From contig NZ_JAGTAR010000026.1 in NCBI RefSeq assembly GCF_018156225.1, positions 28,682 to 92,681 on the forward strand: DNA of 64,000 nt. Direction: 5' to 3'. This DNA is from Carboxylicivirga sediminis. Lineage in GTDB: Bacteria; Bacteroidota; Bacteroidia; Bacteroidales; Marinilabiliaceae. How positions within the stretch are numbered: the stretch's first letter is position 1; the number at the start of each line of letters is the position of its first letter. The notes below the pieces were generated by a model, which saw only the letters and a program-made list of their open reading frames with translations, searched no databases and was not told the origin of the DNA. Below, piece after piece: positions 1 to 8,632 of the stretch. The position numbers and the translations under genes were made by a program.

Positions 1-503
1 AGCTCCTGAATTAATACGGTCTTACCTACACCTGCACCACCAAACAAACCAATCTTACCACCTTTGGCATATGGTTCAATCAGGTCAACTACTTTTATAC
101 CTGTAAAAAGGATTTCGGCCTGAGTAGATAGCTCCTCGAATGAAGGCGGATCGCGGTGAATGGGTTTGCCGCCTTCTTTGGTTACATTACCAATGCCATC
201 AATGGCATTACCCACCACATTAAGCAGGCGGCCTTTAACGTTTTCGCCCGCTGGCATGGTAATGGGACTACCCAAATGGGTCACTTCCAGTCCACGCATC
301 AAGCCATCTGTTGAATCCATGGCAATACAGCGTATGGTATTTTCGCCAATATGCTGTTGGCACTCAATAATAATTGAAGGATGACCTTCGCGCTTAATTT
401 CTAAAGCATCTAAAATATTAGGTAGCTCCTGATCGTTAAGGTCGAAGCTTACATCTACAACCGGACCAACTATTTGAATGATGGTACCAACCAATTTTTC
501 CAT
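1..503 (-). CDS. atpD: F-type ATP synthase subunit beta (N-terminal part, cut by window edge)
   Basis: Catalytic beta subunit of the F1 sector, which makes ATP at the inner membrane. The reading frame starts at the ATG whose complement lies at 501-503 and runs off the left edge; about 167 residues are present. It opens with [20 protein letters not shown], the usual beta N-terminus, and the last visible residues hold the Walker A loop GGAGVGKT. It lies only 35 bases behind the polyprenyl synthase gene, so it is probably read from the same transcript. It is about 33 kb from the atpBEFHAG operon; a separate atpDC pair is known in Bacteroidota. The subunit identity is not in doubt. Confidence 0.97.
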   Translation of the reverse strand, partial: MEKLVGTIIQIVGPVVDVSFDLNDQELPNILDALEIKREGHPSIIIECQQHIGENTIRCIAMDSTDGLMRGLEVTHLGSPITMPAGENVKGRLLNVVGNAIDGIGNVTKEGGKPIHRDPPSFEELSTQAEILFTGIKVVDLIEPYAKGGKIGLFGGAGVGKTVLIQE

Positions 504-538
504 ATTATGCGTATTATTCTCGCGTTGATAATGTTCCT

Positions 539-1513
539 TTATCGGGAACGCTCAATGAGCTTAACTGCGAAATGGCGCAATTGCTCTTTCATGCTTTCAC
601 GACCATTGACCCTGTTGAGGGCGGCAATGGCTTTTTCAAAATAGAAGTTCATTTTTTCTCTGGCTAATTCGTCTACCTTAAGTGTGTTGTAGATGGTTTT
701 AACAGCTTCTATTTTTTCCTGAGCATCAAAGTCGGCAGCGTTTATCCATTTCAAGAGGTCATTGCGCAATGAACCCGACGCCAATTGTAACGCATTAAGT
801 AGTAAAAATGTTTTCTTGTTGGCAACAATATCTCCCCCTATTGCTTTTCCAAAAGTTTCGATGTCACCATACACATCCAGGAAGTCATCCTGTAACTGGA
901 ATGCCAGGCCAATATTCTCACCAAATTCATATAGCAAATTCGCATCATCATCACTGGCACCACCTATGATAGCACCTGTTTTCAAACTGGCAGCCAGCAA
1001 TACGGCTGTTTTCAGCCTTATCATATTCAGATAATCCGATACCTCCACATCGTCGCGGGTCTCAAACTCCATGTCGTACTGCTGACCTTCACATACTTCA
1101 ATGGCTGTTTGACTAAATAAATCAATCACTTTTTTGAGGTGCTGCCCATTAATTTTGGAGGCGTATTGGTAGGCTTTGATCAGCATGGCATCGCCCGAGA
1201 GGATAGCTGTATTCTCGTCCCACTTTTTATGCACAGTTGCCTGGTTGCGTCGCACATCGGCGTTATCCATTATGTCATCGTGCAGCAGTGTGAAGTTATG
1301 AAATATCTCCAGTGATAAGCTGGGTTTCAGAGCTGGCTGAATATCATCGGTAAACAGATAGCAGCCTGCCAGGCACATGGTTGGCCGGATGCGTTTGCCA
1401 CCCATTCCCATTACGTATTCAATCGGCTGATACAGGCCTTTGGGCTCAACCACAAATTGCTGTTTGCTGATTTCTTGCTCTACCAGTTTTTGAAGGTCGG
1501 TTATTGTGTACAT
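539..1513 (-). CDS. Polyprenyl diphosphate synthase (trans-isoprenyl family)
   Basis: Condenses isopentenyl diphosphate onto an allylic diphosphate to build linear trans-prenyl chains for quinones or other lipids. At 324 residues it has normal family length. Both Asp-rich magnesium/diphosphate motifs are visible: [14 protein letters not shown] (first) and [11 protein letters not shown] (second), with GGKRIRP near residue 39 for IPP binding. Chain length cannot be read off safely; geranylgeranyl to octaprenyl products are all possible. The start is 14 bases after the MMPL exporter gene and its stop 35 bases before atpD, so the three genes look co-transcribed. Confidence 0.9.
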   Translation of the reverse strand: MYTITDLQKLVEQEISKQQFVVEPKGLYQPIEYVMGMGGKRIRPTMCLAGCYLFTDDIQPALKPSLSLEIFHNFTLLHDDIMDNADVRRNQATVHKKWDENTAILSGDAMLIKAYQYASKINGQHLKKVIDLFSQTAIEVCEGQQYDMEFETRDDVEVSDYLNMIRLKTAVLLAASLKTGAIIGGASDDDANLLYEFGENIGLAFQLQDDFLDVYGDIETFGKAIGGDIVANKKTFLLLNALQLASGSLRNDLLKWINAADFDAQEKIEAVKTIYNTLKVDELAREKMNFYFEKAIAALNRVNGRESMKEQLRHFAVKLIERSR

Positions 1514-1526
1514 AAATTGATGTGTG

Positions 1527-3938
1527 TTATTCTGATTTAAGCTCGTGTTTCGTTTCTATTCTTAGTTCTTCCAGTTCAATGTCCTCATCTTCATCGTAAA
1601 TATGTAATAAAGGCTCTTTGAAGGACTGATTAGTAATAGCCTTCTCTAACGTTAACAACAACGCCGGCAGAAGAATAAGGTTTGAAAACAGAGCGATTAA
1701 AAGCGTAACGGCTACTAATATACCCAATGCCACGGTGCCACCAAACTGCGATACACTGAAGATGCCAAACCCAAAGAACAGAATGATAGAAGTGTAAATC
1801 ATACTCACACCTGTTTCCTTTAAAGCCAATACCACAGCTGCCCGAATACTCCAGTTGGTTTCCGATAGCTCTTGGCGGTATTTGGCAAGGTAGTGGATGG
1901 TATCATCGACACTAATACCAAAGGCTATACTGAAAACCAAGATGGTGGAAGGTTTAATGGGTATGTGGAAAAAGCCCATGAGTGCTGCCGTCATAATAAG
2001 CGGAAAGATGTTTGGTATTAAGGATACCAACACCATTCTTTTGGATGAGAACATCCAGGCCATGAAGGAGGCGATCAGTACAATGGCCAATAGCAGACTG
2101 GTAAACAGGTTGCGTACCAGGTAATCGGTTCCTTTAAAAAACACTACGCTGGCTCCTGTCAGAGAAGTGTAATATTTGTCTGCCGGAAATACACTGGTGA
2201 TGGTTTCACGGATTTTTTTATCTAGCACAGCCATCTCAGTGGTGCCAATATCCTTCATGCGGAAGCTTAAGCGGGCCCGCTGCTTGGTTGAGTCAATAAA
2301 CGTAGTGACCAGTCCGTTATTGGCTGTTGCCTCCGTATTGCTTTTATTGACATACGAAAGAATAAAATTGCGCTCCTGGTTGCTGGGTACTTTGTAATGG
2401 CTTTCCTTGCCATTATAGAAAGCCTGACGTGCAAATTTCACCACTTCAACCATCGAAAGCGGGTGCGAGATAGCGTCGAATGCTTTCAGCTCTTCCTGCA
2501 GCTTGTCCATGCGTTTCAGGTTACTGCCCGATATGGCACCATTGGCTTTCTTTGTGTCAATCATTAGCTCCAGTGGCATTAAGCCATTGAAGTTTTCTTC
2601 AAAAAATTTGAGATCAACATACAGCGGATCATCATGGGGGATGTCATCGAGCATAAAGCCCGTGGTTTTAATCTTTGAGATACCAAAGAAACCCAACAAC
2701 AACATGAATCCGGCCACCCAGTAAACTTTCGTTCGGTGATTTAATGAGATGCGCACCAATCCGTTAACAGCTTTGCCTACCAGTTGGTTATCGAGGTGAT
2801 TCAGGTGACGCTCCTTTGGCCCATCCAGAAAACTGAAGATGATGGGAATTAATAGGATTGACAGGACGAATACTACCATAATGTTAATGGCCGCTATCAC
2901 TCCAAATTCTACCAAAATTTTACTGCTGGTGAAAATAAATGTGGCGAATCCCGAAGCTGTGGTCAGGTTGGTTAGAAATGTAGCATTACCTATTTTGCGG
3001 ATAACACGCTGCAGTGCCTTGATTTTGTTTTTGTGCTTACGGTATTCCTGGTGATACTTGTTGAGAAGAAATACTGAGTTGGGGATACCAATTACAATAA
3101 TCAATGGCGGAATCATACCGGTTAGGATGGTGATTTTGTAGCCGAAAATCCCTTGAATACCTAAGGCCCATATAACAGCAATGCCAACCACCAGCATTGA
3201 AAACATGACCACCTTAAACGAACGGAAGAATAAGAAAATGATAAGCGCAGTAATACCTAAAGCCAGGAAAATGAACATGTTCAGTTCCTTCTTAATCATT
3301 TCGGCTGTTACCACTCGTATAAACGGAAGTCCTGAATAATGTATATCGTGCCTGCTGTTCTCAACAAATTGCTGCCCAACTTCTTGAATATCTTCAATCA
3401 ACTTCACCCGCTTTTTGCTGTGCAGGAGTTCATCATCAAGCGTAATGGCCATCAGAAAGGCATCTTTGTTTTCGTTGTATAAAAGCTCTTTGTAAAATGG
3501 CAGAGAATAAAATACATCTTTAAGTGAGTCGAGTTCAGTTTGATACTTGACCTTTTCTGGAAAAATAGGAGCTATCTCAAAGCGCTTCTCTTTGCTGTTC
3601 TTTTTCAGGTCATAGGATTGACCCACTGAAAAAACGGAGGTAACTCCATTTATCTCAAGGAGTGATTTAGAAAGGTCCTGCCAATTGTTAAAATCACTAA
3701 GCTCAAAAAAATCTTCGTTCTTAATGCCTATTATGACCATGTTTCCTTCATTCCCATAGATATTCAGAAATTCTTCATACTCCAGGTAGGTTGGGTCATC
3801 TTCGGGTAACAGGGGGGCATACTGGTACGACATTTCAATCTGCCGCGACATGATGCCCATAAAAACGGTTACTATAAATAATGCTATTAAAATGGCTATT
3901 CGGTTACGCAGTATATAGCGTGCAATATTAATCCACAT
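1527..3938 (-). CDS. MMPL/RND-superfamily exporter
   Basis: A large inner-membrane protein of 803 residues with the duplicated RND plan: one N-terminal membrane segment (about 13-30), a periplasmic domain, five more segments, then a repeat of the same pattern. It belongs to the MMPL/Patched-like 'predicted exporter' group that moves lipids or hydrophobic compounds using the proton gradient. The second half carries the acidic intramembrane motif GISVDDTIHYL; the equivalent place in the first half reads GIPNSVFLL and lacks the Asp, so only one half appears proton-active. Substrate unknown; the partner prenyl synthase gene suggests, but does not prove, an isoprenoid lipid. Confidence 0.85.
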   Translation of the reverse strand: MWINIARYILRNRIAILIALFIVTVFMGIMSRQIEMSYQYAPLLPEDDPTYLEYEEFLNIYGNEGNMVIIGIKNEDFFELSDFNNWQDLSKSLLEINGVTSVFSVGQSYDLKKNSKEKRFEIAPIFPEKVKYQTELDSLKDVFYSLPFYKELLYNENKDAFLMAITLDDELLHSKKRVKLIEDIQEVGQQFVENSRHDIHYSGLPFIRVVTAEMIKKELNMFIFLALGITALIIFLFFRSFKVVMFSMLVVGIAVIWALGIQGIFGYKITILTGMIPPLIIVIGIPNSVFLLNKYHQEYRKHKNKIKALQRVIRKIGNATFLTNLTTASGFATFIFTSSKILVEFGVIAAINIMVVFVLSILLIPIIFSFLDGPKERHLNHLDNQLVGKAVNGLVRISLNHRTKVYWVAGFMLLLGFFGISKIKTTGFMLDDIPHDDPLYVDLKFFEENFNGLMPLELMIDTKKANGAISGSNLKRMDKLQEELKAFDAISHPLSMVEVVKFARQAFYNGKESHYKVPSNQERNFILSYVNKSNTEATANNGLVTTFIDSTKQRARLSFRMKDIGTTEMAVLDKKIRETITSVFPADKYYTSLTGASVVFFKGTDYLVRNLFTSLLLAIVLIASFMAWMFSSKRMVLVSLIPNIFPLIMTAALMGFFHIPIKPSTILVFSIAFGISVDDTIHYLAKYRQELSETNWSIRAAVVLALKETGVSMIYTSIILFFGFGIFSVSQFGGTVALGILVAVTLLIALFSNLILLPALLLTLEKAITNQSFKEPLLHIYDEDEDIELEELRIETKHELKSE

Positions 3939-4003
3939 CTCTTAATCTTCTCCTTTTTTGTGATTGTGCGAAAATAGGTAAAAAGGGTTTGTTGGGCAAT
4001 GAT

Positions 4004-5050
4004 TTATTTGTCGCAGGTAACCGAGGTAATAACTTCAATGTCAAACCAATGTTCTGCTCTGTTCGATTGGGTATGAAATACGCTTATTTTATTTGGGTGC
4101 AGAAGATTTGTAAGTTCATCTTCTACCAATTGTGCCAAATCGGGGTTCGTAAGCAAAATCTTCAATTCTTCGATAAGTATTTCTGATGAGCCACAGTTGC
4201 TGATGACTTCTTCTATTGCTGTTTTGTAGAAGTCTATTTGCTCATTAATGCTATTGGCCTGTTGAGTGCTTAGGTTGCCAATAAAAACTTTTTGCAGACA
4301 TGGCAGATAGCACGATTGTGTCAGGCCATTTGTGTTAATATAGTACTGGGCAGTTGGAAAACCATCTTTTGAAGCTGCTATAAAGTCGATGGAGAAACCT
4401 CCTGTTTTTATGCTGTTATTCAGGGGTAGTGGGTAACCATGCTTAAAAAGGGTGGGATCGAAATATAAAGATCTCACTTCTTCAAGTGTTGCCAGGTTGC
4501 TCCACCCGGTAGAAGCAATATTCTTACCTTCTAAATCTTCCATGTAGTTGGAGATGGTGGCCAGGTGACCCAGGTGCATCTCTTCATGGTCGAGCAGCTG
4601 CTCTGCAAAATCATAACTCAACTGGATGCTACGGAGGATATCCTTCTCCTCAGTAAAATGGATGCCGCCTGAAAATATTATTTTATCATCGTTGATCGTA
4701 ACAACGGTGTAGGGATGTTTTTGAAACACCTTAAAGCTAACTAAAGAACCAGGCTGGTCGAATAGTGTCAGTTTTAAAAGTGCTTTGTTGTTAACATCGG
4801 CAGGTTGTTGATTAATTAGTGTAAAAGCGGGTATGTGTTCCCCAAACAGTTGCTTGAGACTTTCAGTAAGGTGGGTCTGACAGCTGATGATATCATCAGA
4901 ACTATCCAGCGAAATATAGCACTCAAGTTTGGCTATGCAGGCTTTATTCAGGTTTAAATCGCCAATGAATGATGACAGTTCTTTGCTGATTTCCTTTGTT
5001 TTGCCCAATAATAATAAGGATGAGTCTATTTTTAGTGAGGTATGTTTCAT
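4004..5050 (-). CDS. Uncharacterised protein, possible distant Rid/chorismatase-like fold
   Basis: A 348-residue soluble protein without signal peptide or membrane segments. I do not recognise a firm family. The middle and C-terminal parts (motifs such as ISNYMEDLEG, GFSIDFIAA and a final FDIEVI strand) loosely recall the two Rid-like halves of FkbO/Hyg5-type chorismatases, but the resemblance is by eye only. It stands alone on the minus strand, divergent from the chemosensory cluster; a TAnnTTTG element for it lies at 5122-5129. It contains several Cys (for example SCYLPCLQK) with no clear metal-site spacing. Function unknown. Confidence 0.75.
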   Translation of the reverse strand: MKHTSLKIDSSLLLLGKTKEISKELSSFIGDLNLNKACIAKLECYISLDSSDDIISCQTHLTESLKQLFGEHIPAFTLINQQPADVNNKALLKLTLFDQPGSLVSFKVFQKHPYTVVTINDDKIIFSGGIHFTEEKDILRSIQLSYDFAEQLLDHEEMHLGHLATISNYMEDLEGKNIASTGWSNLATLEEVRSLYFDPTLFKHGYPLPLNNSIKTGGFSIDFIAASKDGFPTAQYYINTNGLTQSCYLPCLQKVFIGNLSTQQANSINEQIDFYKTAIEEVISNCGSSEILIEELKILLTNPDLAQLVEDELTNLLHPNKISVFHTQSNRAEHWFDIEVITSVTCDK

Positions 5051-5121
5051 TTGTTTTGTGTTGATGTTTTGGAGGTATTTGACACCTATTTATTTAGCGT
5101 GGTTGGACTAGAAAAGTTGTG

Positions 5122-5129
5122 CAAAGTTA
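5122..5129 (-). promoter_or_regulatory. Candidate -7 element (TAACTTTG) for the gene ending at 4004
   Basis: Read on the minus strand the site is TAACTTTG, matching the Bacteroidota -7 consensus TAnnTTTG, about 72 bases before the start codon at 5050. No good -33 TTTG is found at the usual 19-base spacing, so this is only a candidate. Confidence 0.35.
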
Positions 5130-5271
5130 AGTGAAATGGCTTAATTTTTAACCCGTCATTTTGGATTCTTTTGTCCTAAAAATCAAAATTATTAAGGTAA
5201 AAAGAAACAATATAAGTTCTGGTGCGTACCAAAGCGCATTAAGATGTTGAATTTTGTAGGACAGATTTATT

Positions 5272-5784
5272 ATGAAAAAGGTTTTATTCTTTTTGGCTTT
5301 AATTGTTTTACCTTTAGCCGGAAACGCGCAGGTAGCTAAATTTAAGTCAGTATTTACATTGAGTTTCATAAGGCACATAGGCTGGACTGAATCAGCCAAA
5401 CAAGGGGACTTTGTGATTGGAGTGGTGCGCGACAAGGAAATCGCTGATTGGATGTCGAAGTTATCTGCAGGTAAAAAATTCGGATTCCAAAATGTTGTTA
5501 TTAAAGAGTTTAAATCTCCAGAAGAAGTTGTAGATTGCCAGGTGGTTTACGTTTCATCTAACGTTAATTTCTCGAAGCATGCCGCAACTATTGTAAGTAA
5601 AGTTAATGGAGGCAGTACGTTAATAATTACCGAAGCCGAAGGTGCGTGTAATTCGGGATCGATGATTAACTTTGTGGTTAGAGATGATAAACTTAAATTT
5701 GAGATCCATAAAGGCAATGCTGCTAAATTTGGTTTACAAATTAGCTCAAAGCTCGAAGGGATGTCAAATGCAATTAGCCTATAA
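5272..5784 (+). CDS. YfiR-family periplasmic protein (DUF4154)
   Basis: A 170-residue secreted protein with a signal peptide (about 1-19, ending GNAQ). The rest follows the YfiR/DUF4154 pattern: a first helix FTLSFIRHIGW, a central strand with CQVVYVSSNVN, the ITEAEG turn and the late IHKGNAAKFGLQISSKL helix. In Pseudomonas YfiR is a periplasmic partner that holds the cyclase YfiN inactive. Here there is no cyclase next door: the stop is followed after nine bases by an MCP gene, so it probably works with that receptor's periplasmic domain. It is the first gene of the long plus-strand chemosensory run. Confidence 0.85.
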   Translation: MKKVLFFLALIVLPLAGNAQVAKFKSVFTLSFIRHIGWTESAKQGDFVIGVVRDKEIADWMSKLSAGKKFGFQNVVIKEFKSPEEVVDCQVVYVSSNVNFSKHAATIVSKVNGGSTLIITEAEGACNSGSMINFVVRDDKLKFEIHKGNAAKFGLQISSKLEGMSNAISL

Positions 5785-5793
5785 CAAGTAATC

Positions 5794-7542
5794 ATGAAAA
5801 ACATCAAACTGAATATTGCCCAAAAATTGTTAGCCGGGTTCGGACTCATCCTGTTGTTGATTATAGCTAACGGAATCTGGACTTATTCTACGCTGACAAG
5901 TAGTAAAAATTTAAATCGAAAATTAACAGGTCTGTATTCGCCCTCAACAACTGAGCTTGAGAGTCTGGCGGATGCTGTTAATGAGTCGAAGATGCTGATT
6001 CGTAGCTGGGTATTTATCGATACGCAGTCAGGAACACCTGATAAAGTGCGTTTAGGTGAATTGCATTCCACCGAGTACAAGGCTTTGAAAGAAGAATTAC
6101 TTGCCTTAAGCAAGCTTTGGATTGAAGAAGAAGGGAATGAGGAAGATGTAGAAACATTAAACACTATCTTCCACGATGTTGATTCTTTATTTCAGATGCA
6201 GCAGTACGTGATGAGCAGCCTGAACTCATTTGAGGCCTATGAGGATGCCATGGTGCTGTTCGAAGTGGAGCCAATGGTGCAGGAGGGTGGTGAAATTATT
6301 TCATTGTGCGAGTCAATTGATACTACAATACGTGAGTTAACAACTAAATATGATGAGGCAACTAATGTAGCCTTATCTGGCAGTAACAGAAGTTTTACTG
6401 TGTTACAGTGGGTTATTATTATTATGAGCTTGCTGGTTATTGCTGGTGCACTCATTACCGCTTACATGCTATATAACTCCATTATTACACCGCTTAACAA
6501 AGGTGTTACTTTTGCACAGGCAATAGGGCAAGGCGATTTAACTGCCACAGTTGATGTTGAACAGGATGATGAAATAGGTGATTTAGCCAAAGCTTTGGTT
6601 AGCATGGCTGAAAACCTTAAAGATACAGTGAATACCATTAAGTCAAATGCCAATGATTTGGTGACTTCAAGTACTCAGTTAAAGTCGAGCTCTTTACAAT
6701 TGTCTAAAGGTTCAGCTGATCAGGCTGCTTCAGCTGAGGAAGTATCAACTTCTATTGAAGAAATGGTAGCTAATATCGATCAGAATACTGATAATGCGAT
6801 TCAAACAGAGAAGATAACTGTTGAAACAGCTAAAGATGTAAGTGTTGCTGATGAGCTTTCGTCACAGGCTGCCAAAGTGATGAAGGATGTTTCTGAGAAA
6901 ATTACCATCATCAGCGATATTGCCTTCCAAACAAATATTCTGGCGCTGAATGCGGCTGTTGAAGCAGCCAGAGCTGGTGAGCACGGAAGAGGATTCTCTG
7001 TTGTGGCAGCTGAGGTGCGTAAGTTGGCCGAGCGCAGTAAAACGGCAGCTGACGAGATCGTATCGCTTGTTTCTACAGGTCTGAAGGTGTCTACTGAAGC
7101 TGGCGAAAAATCAAAAGCGCTGGTGCCGGATATCGAAAAAACCACGCAGCTCATTAAAGAAATTTCTGCTGCAAGTATGGAGCAAAAAACAGGGGCTGAA
7201 CAAATTAACCTGGCTATGCAGCAACTCAATATGATTACGCAGGAAAATGCATCATCATCTGATGAGTTGACACAGAGTTCTGATTTGTTGGCTAATTTAG
7301 CCGATAACCTGAATGAAGCAGTTAGCTATTTCAAGCTTGATAAAAAATCTGCTAAGGCGACCGATAAAACAGGTAAGAAAGAGGCGAAAATGCCTGTGGA
7401 AAATACTACTGAGAAGGTAGCTGTTAAGTCTGAGCCAAAGGCAGCACCGAAGCCAACAACTGGCAATGGACAGAAAAAGGCCGATAATCCATTCTCTAAT
7501 TTCGATAAGGATTTTGACTTGGATAATTACGAGAAATTTTAA
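5794..7542 (+). CDS. Methyl-accepting chemotaxis protein with C-terminal tether pentapeptide
   Basis: A 582-residue transmembrane chemoreceptor. Membrane segments at about 11-31 and 203-225 enclose a periplasmic helical (four-helix-bundle-like) sensor; a HAMP domain follows (about 226-280), then the signalling coiled coil. The hairpin tip [20 protein letters not shown] near residue 377 is the conserved CheA/CheW contact. After residue about 520 comes a Lys/Pro/Ala-rich flexible linker of some 55 residues ending in NYEKF, which fits the x-[HFYW]-x2-[HFYW] pentapeptide that tethers CheR or CheB. It is the only MCP in the cluster and follows the YfiR-like gene by nine bases. Confidence 0.95.
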   Translation: MKNIKLNIAQKLLAGFGLILLLIIANGIWTYSTLTSSKNLNRKLTGLYSPSTTELESLADAVNESKMLIRSWVFIDTQSGTPDKVRLGELHSTEYKALKEELLALSKLWIEEEGNEEDVETLNTIFHDVDSLFQMQQYVMSSLNSFEAYEDAMVLFEVEPMVQEGGEIISLCESIDTTIRELTTKYDEATNVALSGSNRSFTVLQWVIIIMSLLVIAGALITAYMLYNSIITPLNKGVTFAQAIGQGDLTATVDVEQDDEIGDLAKALVSMAENLKDTVNTIKSNANDLVTSSTQLKSSSLQLSKGSADQAASAEEVSTSIEEMVANIDQNTDNAIQTEKITVETAKDVSVADELSSQAAKVMKDVSEKITIISDIAFQTNILALNAAVEAARAGEHGRGFSVVAAEVRKLAERSKTAADEIVSLVSTGLKVSTEAGEKSKALVPDIEKTTQLIKEISAASMEQKTGAEQINLAMQQLNMITQENASSSDELTQSSDLLANLADNLNEAVSYFKLDKKSAKATDKTGKKEAKMPVENTTEKVAVKSEPKAAPKPTTGNGQKKADNPFSNFDKDFDLDNYEKF

Positions 7543-7552
7543 GGTGTAGACC

Positions 7553-7864
7553 ATGGAAAATTTACCATATACAGTACTAATTGATGAATTGCCTGAGAAA
7601 ACTATGATGCGCTTCTCAGGGCAGCTAATCATTAATCACATCGAAAAAATTACAGCAACTGTAAAAAACGGTTTAATATCCGATAAGGATTTACAGATCG
7701 AAGTAGATAATCCTGAGAGTGTTGATGTAACCTTTATACAGTTGTTATTGGCATTAAAAGCAACATTAAGTGCCAACGGAAAAAAAGTAGAAGTAAATGC
7801 TGAGTTAAGTGAAGATATAAAAAAGCTTATCTTGAACTCAGGTTTTCAGTATGTTCTTAATTAA
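7553..7864 (+). CDS. STAS-domain protein
   Basis: A 103-residue single-domain protein with the STAS (anti-sigma-factor-antagonist) pattern: an early FSGQLIINHIEKI segment, then NPESVDVTFIQLLLALKATL, equivalent to the 'DxSxxQLL' helix start, and a final strand pair. Thr60 occupies the position of the Ser that partner-switch kinases phosphorylate in SpoIIAA-type proteins. Lying 10 bases behind the MCP gene and ahead of cheY, it belongs to the chemosensory operon, where STAS proteins are uncommon. It could be the substrate of the PP2C phosphatase at the end of the cluster (inference). Confidence 0.85.
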   Translation: MENLPYTVLIDELPEKTMMRFSGQLIINHIEKITATVKNGLISDKDLQIEVDNPESVDVTFIQLLLALKATLSANGKKVEVNAELSEDIKKLILNSGFQYVLN

Positions 7865-7888
7865 TCTATAATAACTAGAATAATAATT

Positions 7889-8254
7889 ATGGCTAAAACA
7901 GTTCTCATCGTTGATGATTCAGAAAGTATCCGCGAAGTAGTCAACTTTACCTTGCAAAATGAAGGTTATGAGGTATTGGTGGGCGTTGATGGTGAAGATG
8001 CTCAAAAATTCCTGGACGGCAGAACAATTGATATTGTAATTACCGACCTACATATGCCAAACCTCGATGGCCTTGGGCTGATTCGCAAGATAAGAGAGAT
8101 TGAAGCATATAAGCACATTCCAATCTTATTTTTAACGACCGAATCGCAAGCTTCAAAAAAGATGGAAGCTAAGCAGGCCGGCGCTACCGGGTGGATTATC
8201 AAACCATTTGTTCCCGCTAAGCTATTGAGTGCAATTTCTCGTGTCTTAAGATAA
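7889..8254 (+). CDS. cheY: CheY-like single-domain response regulator
   Basis: A 121-residue receiver domain without output domain. The acidic pocket Asp9/Asp10 (VDDSES), the phospho-acceptor Asp53 (VITDLHMPN), Thr83/Thr84 (FLTTES) and Lys105 (IIKPF) are all present, so it should accept phosphate from CheA. The stop is followed almost at once (one base) by the Hpt gene. With no flagellar switch genes nearby, its target may be gliding, surface attachment or another process. Confidence 0.95.
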   Translation: MAKTVLIVDDSESIREVVNFTLQNEGYEVLVGVDGEDAQKFLDGRTIDIVITDLHMPNLDGLGLIRKIREIEAYKHIPILFLTTESQASKKMEAKQAGATGWIIKPFVPAKLLSAISRVLR

Positions 8255-8255
8255 G

Positions 8256-8621
8256 ATGAGAGTTAAAAATATTTTCATTAAAGAAACTTCTGATAATCTG
8301 GCTGTTCTTGAGGAAGAACTGACTAAGCCTGTTAACTTGTCAAAAGAGGCTATTGAAATGGTTGTGCGAACTATGCACAATATCAAAGGAACAGCCCCTA
8401 TGGTTGGCTTTACAGCATTACCCGAAATTGCAACACCGGTGGAACAGGCCTATAAAGAAGTTCTTGATAACAAATTGGTGGTGAGCAATCATATGGTTGA
8501 GAAGACCAAAACGGCGGTATCGGTTATTCAGCAACTGCTTGTTAGCGAGGAGTCGTACACGCCACAAACAGAAGAAGAGCAACAGCTTTTGATAGACTAT
8601 TTTAACACCATCACAGGTTAA
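8256..8621 (+). CDS. Free-standing Hpt (histidine phosphotransfer) protein
   Basis: A 121-residue helical protein resembling the P1 domain of CheA. The phosphorylatable His41 lies in RTMHNIKGTAPMVGF, close to the HxxKG signature. It has no kinase domain. The ATG overlaps nothing but begins one base after the cheY stop, and cheA begins 11 bases later, so the three are translationally close. It may serve as a phosphate sink or relay between CheA and CheY, or as an inhibitor of CheA; the sequence does not decide. Confidence 0.85.
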   Translation: MRVKNIFIKETSDNLAVLEEELTKPVNLSKEAIEMVVRTMHNIKGTAPMVGFTALPEIATPVEQAYKEVLDNKLVVSNHMVEKTKTAVSVIQQLLVSEESYTPQTEEEQQLLIDYFNTITG

Positions 8622-8632
8622 ACGCGTAAACA

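Noticed and set aside
5148..5435. Minus-strand frame of 95 codons spanning the start of the YfiR-like gene
   Set aside because: It overlaps the conserved secreted protein and has no domain; the region upstream is needed for promoters.
6801..7229. Minus-strand open frame of 142 codons inside the MCP gene
   Set aside because: It lies opposite the conserved signalling hairpin and has no recognisable domain, only low-complexity Ser/Ala residues.
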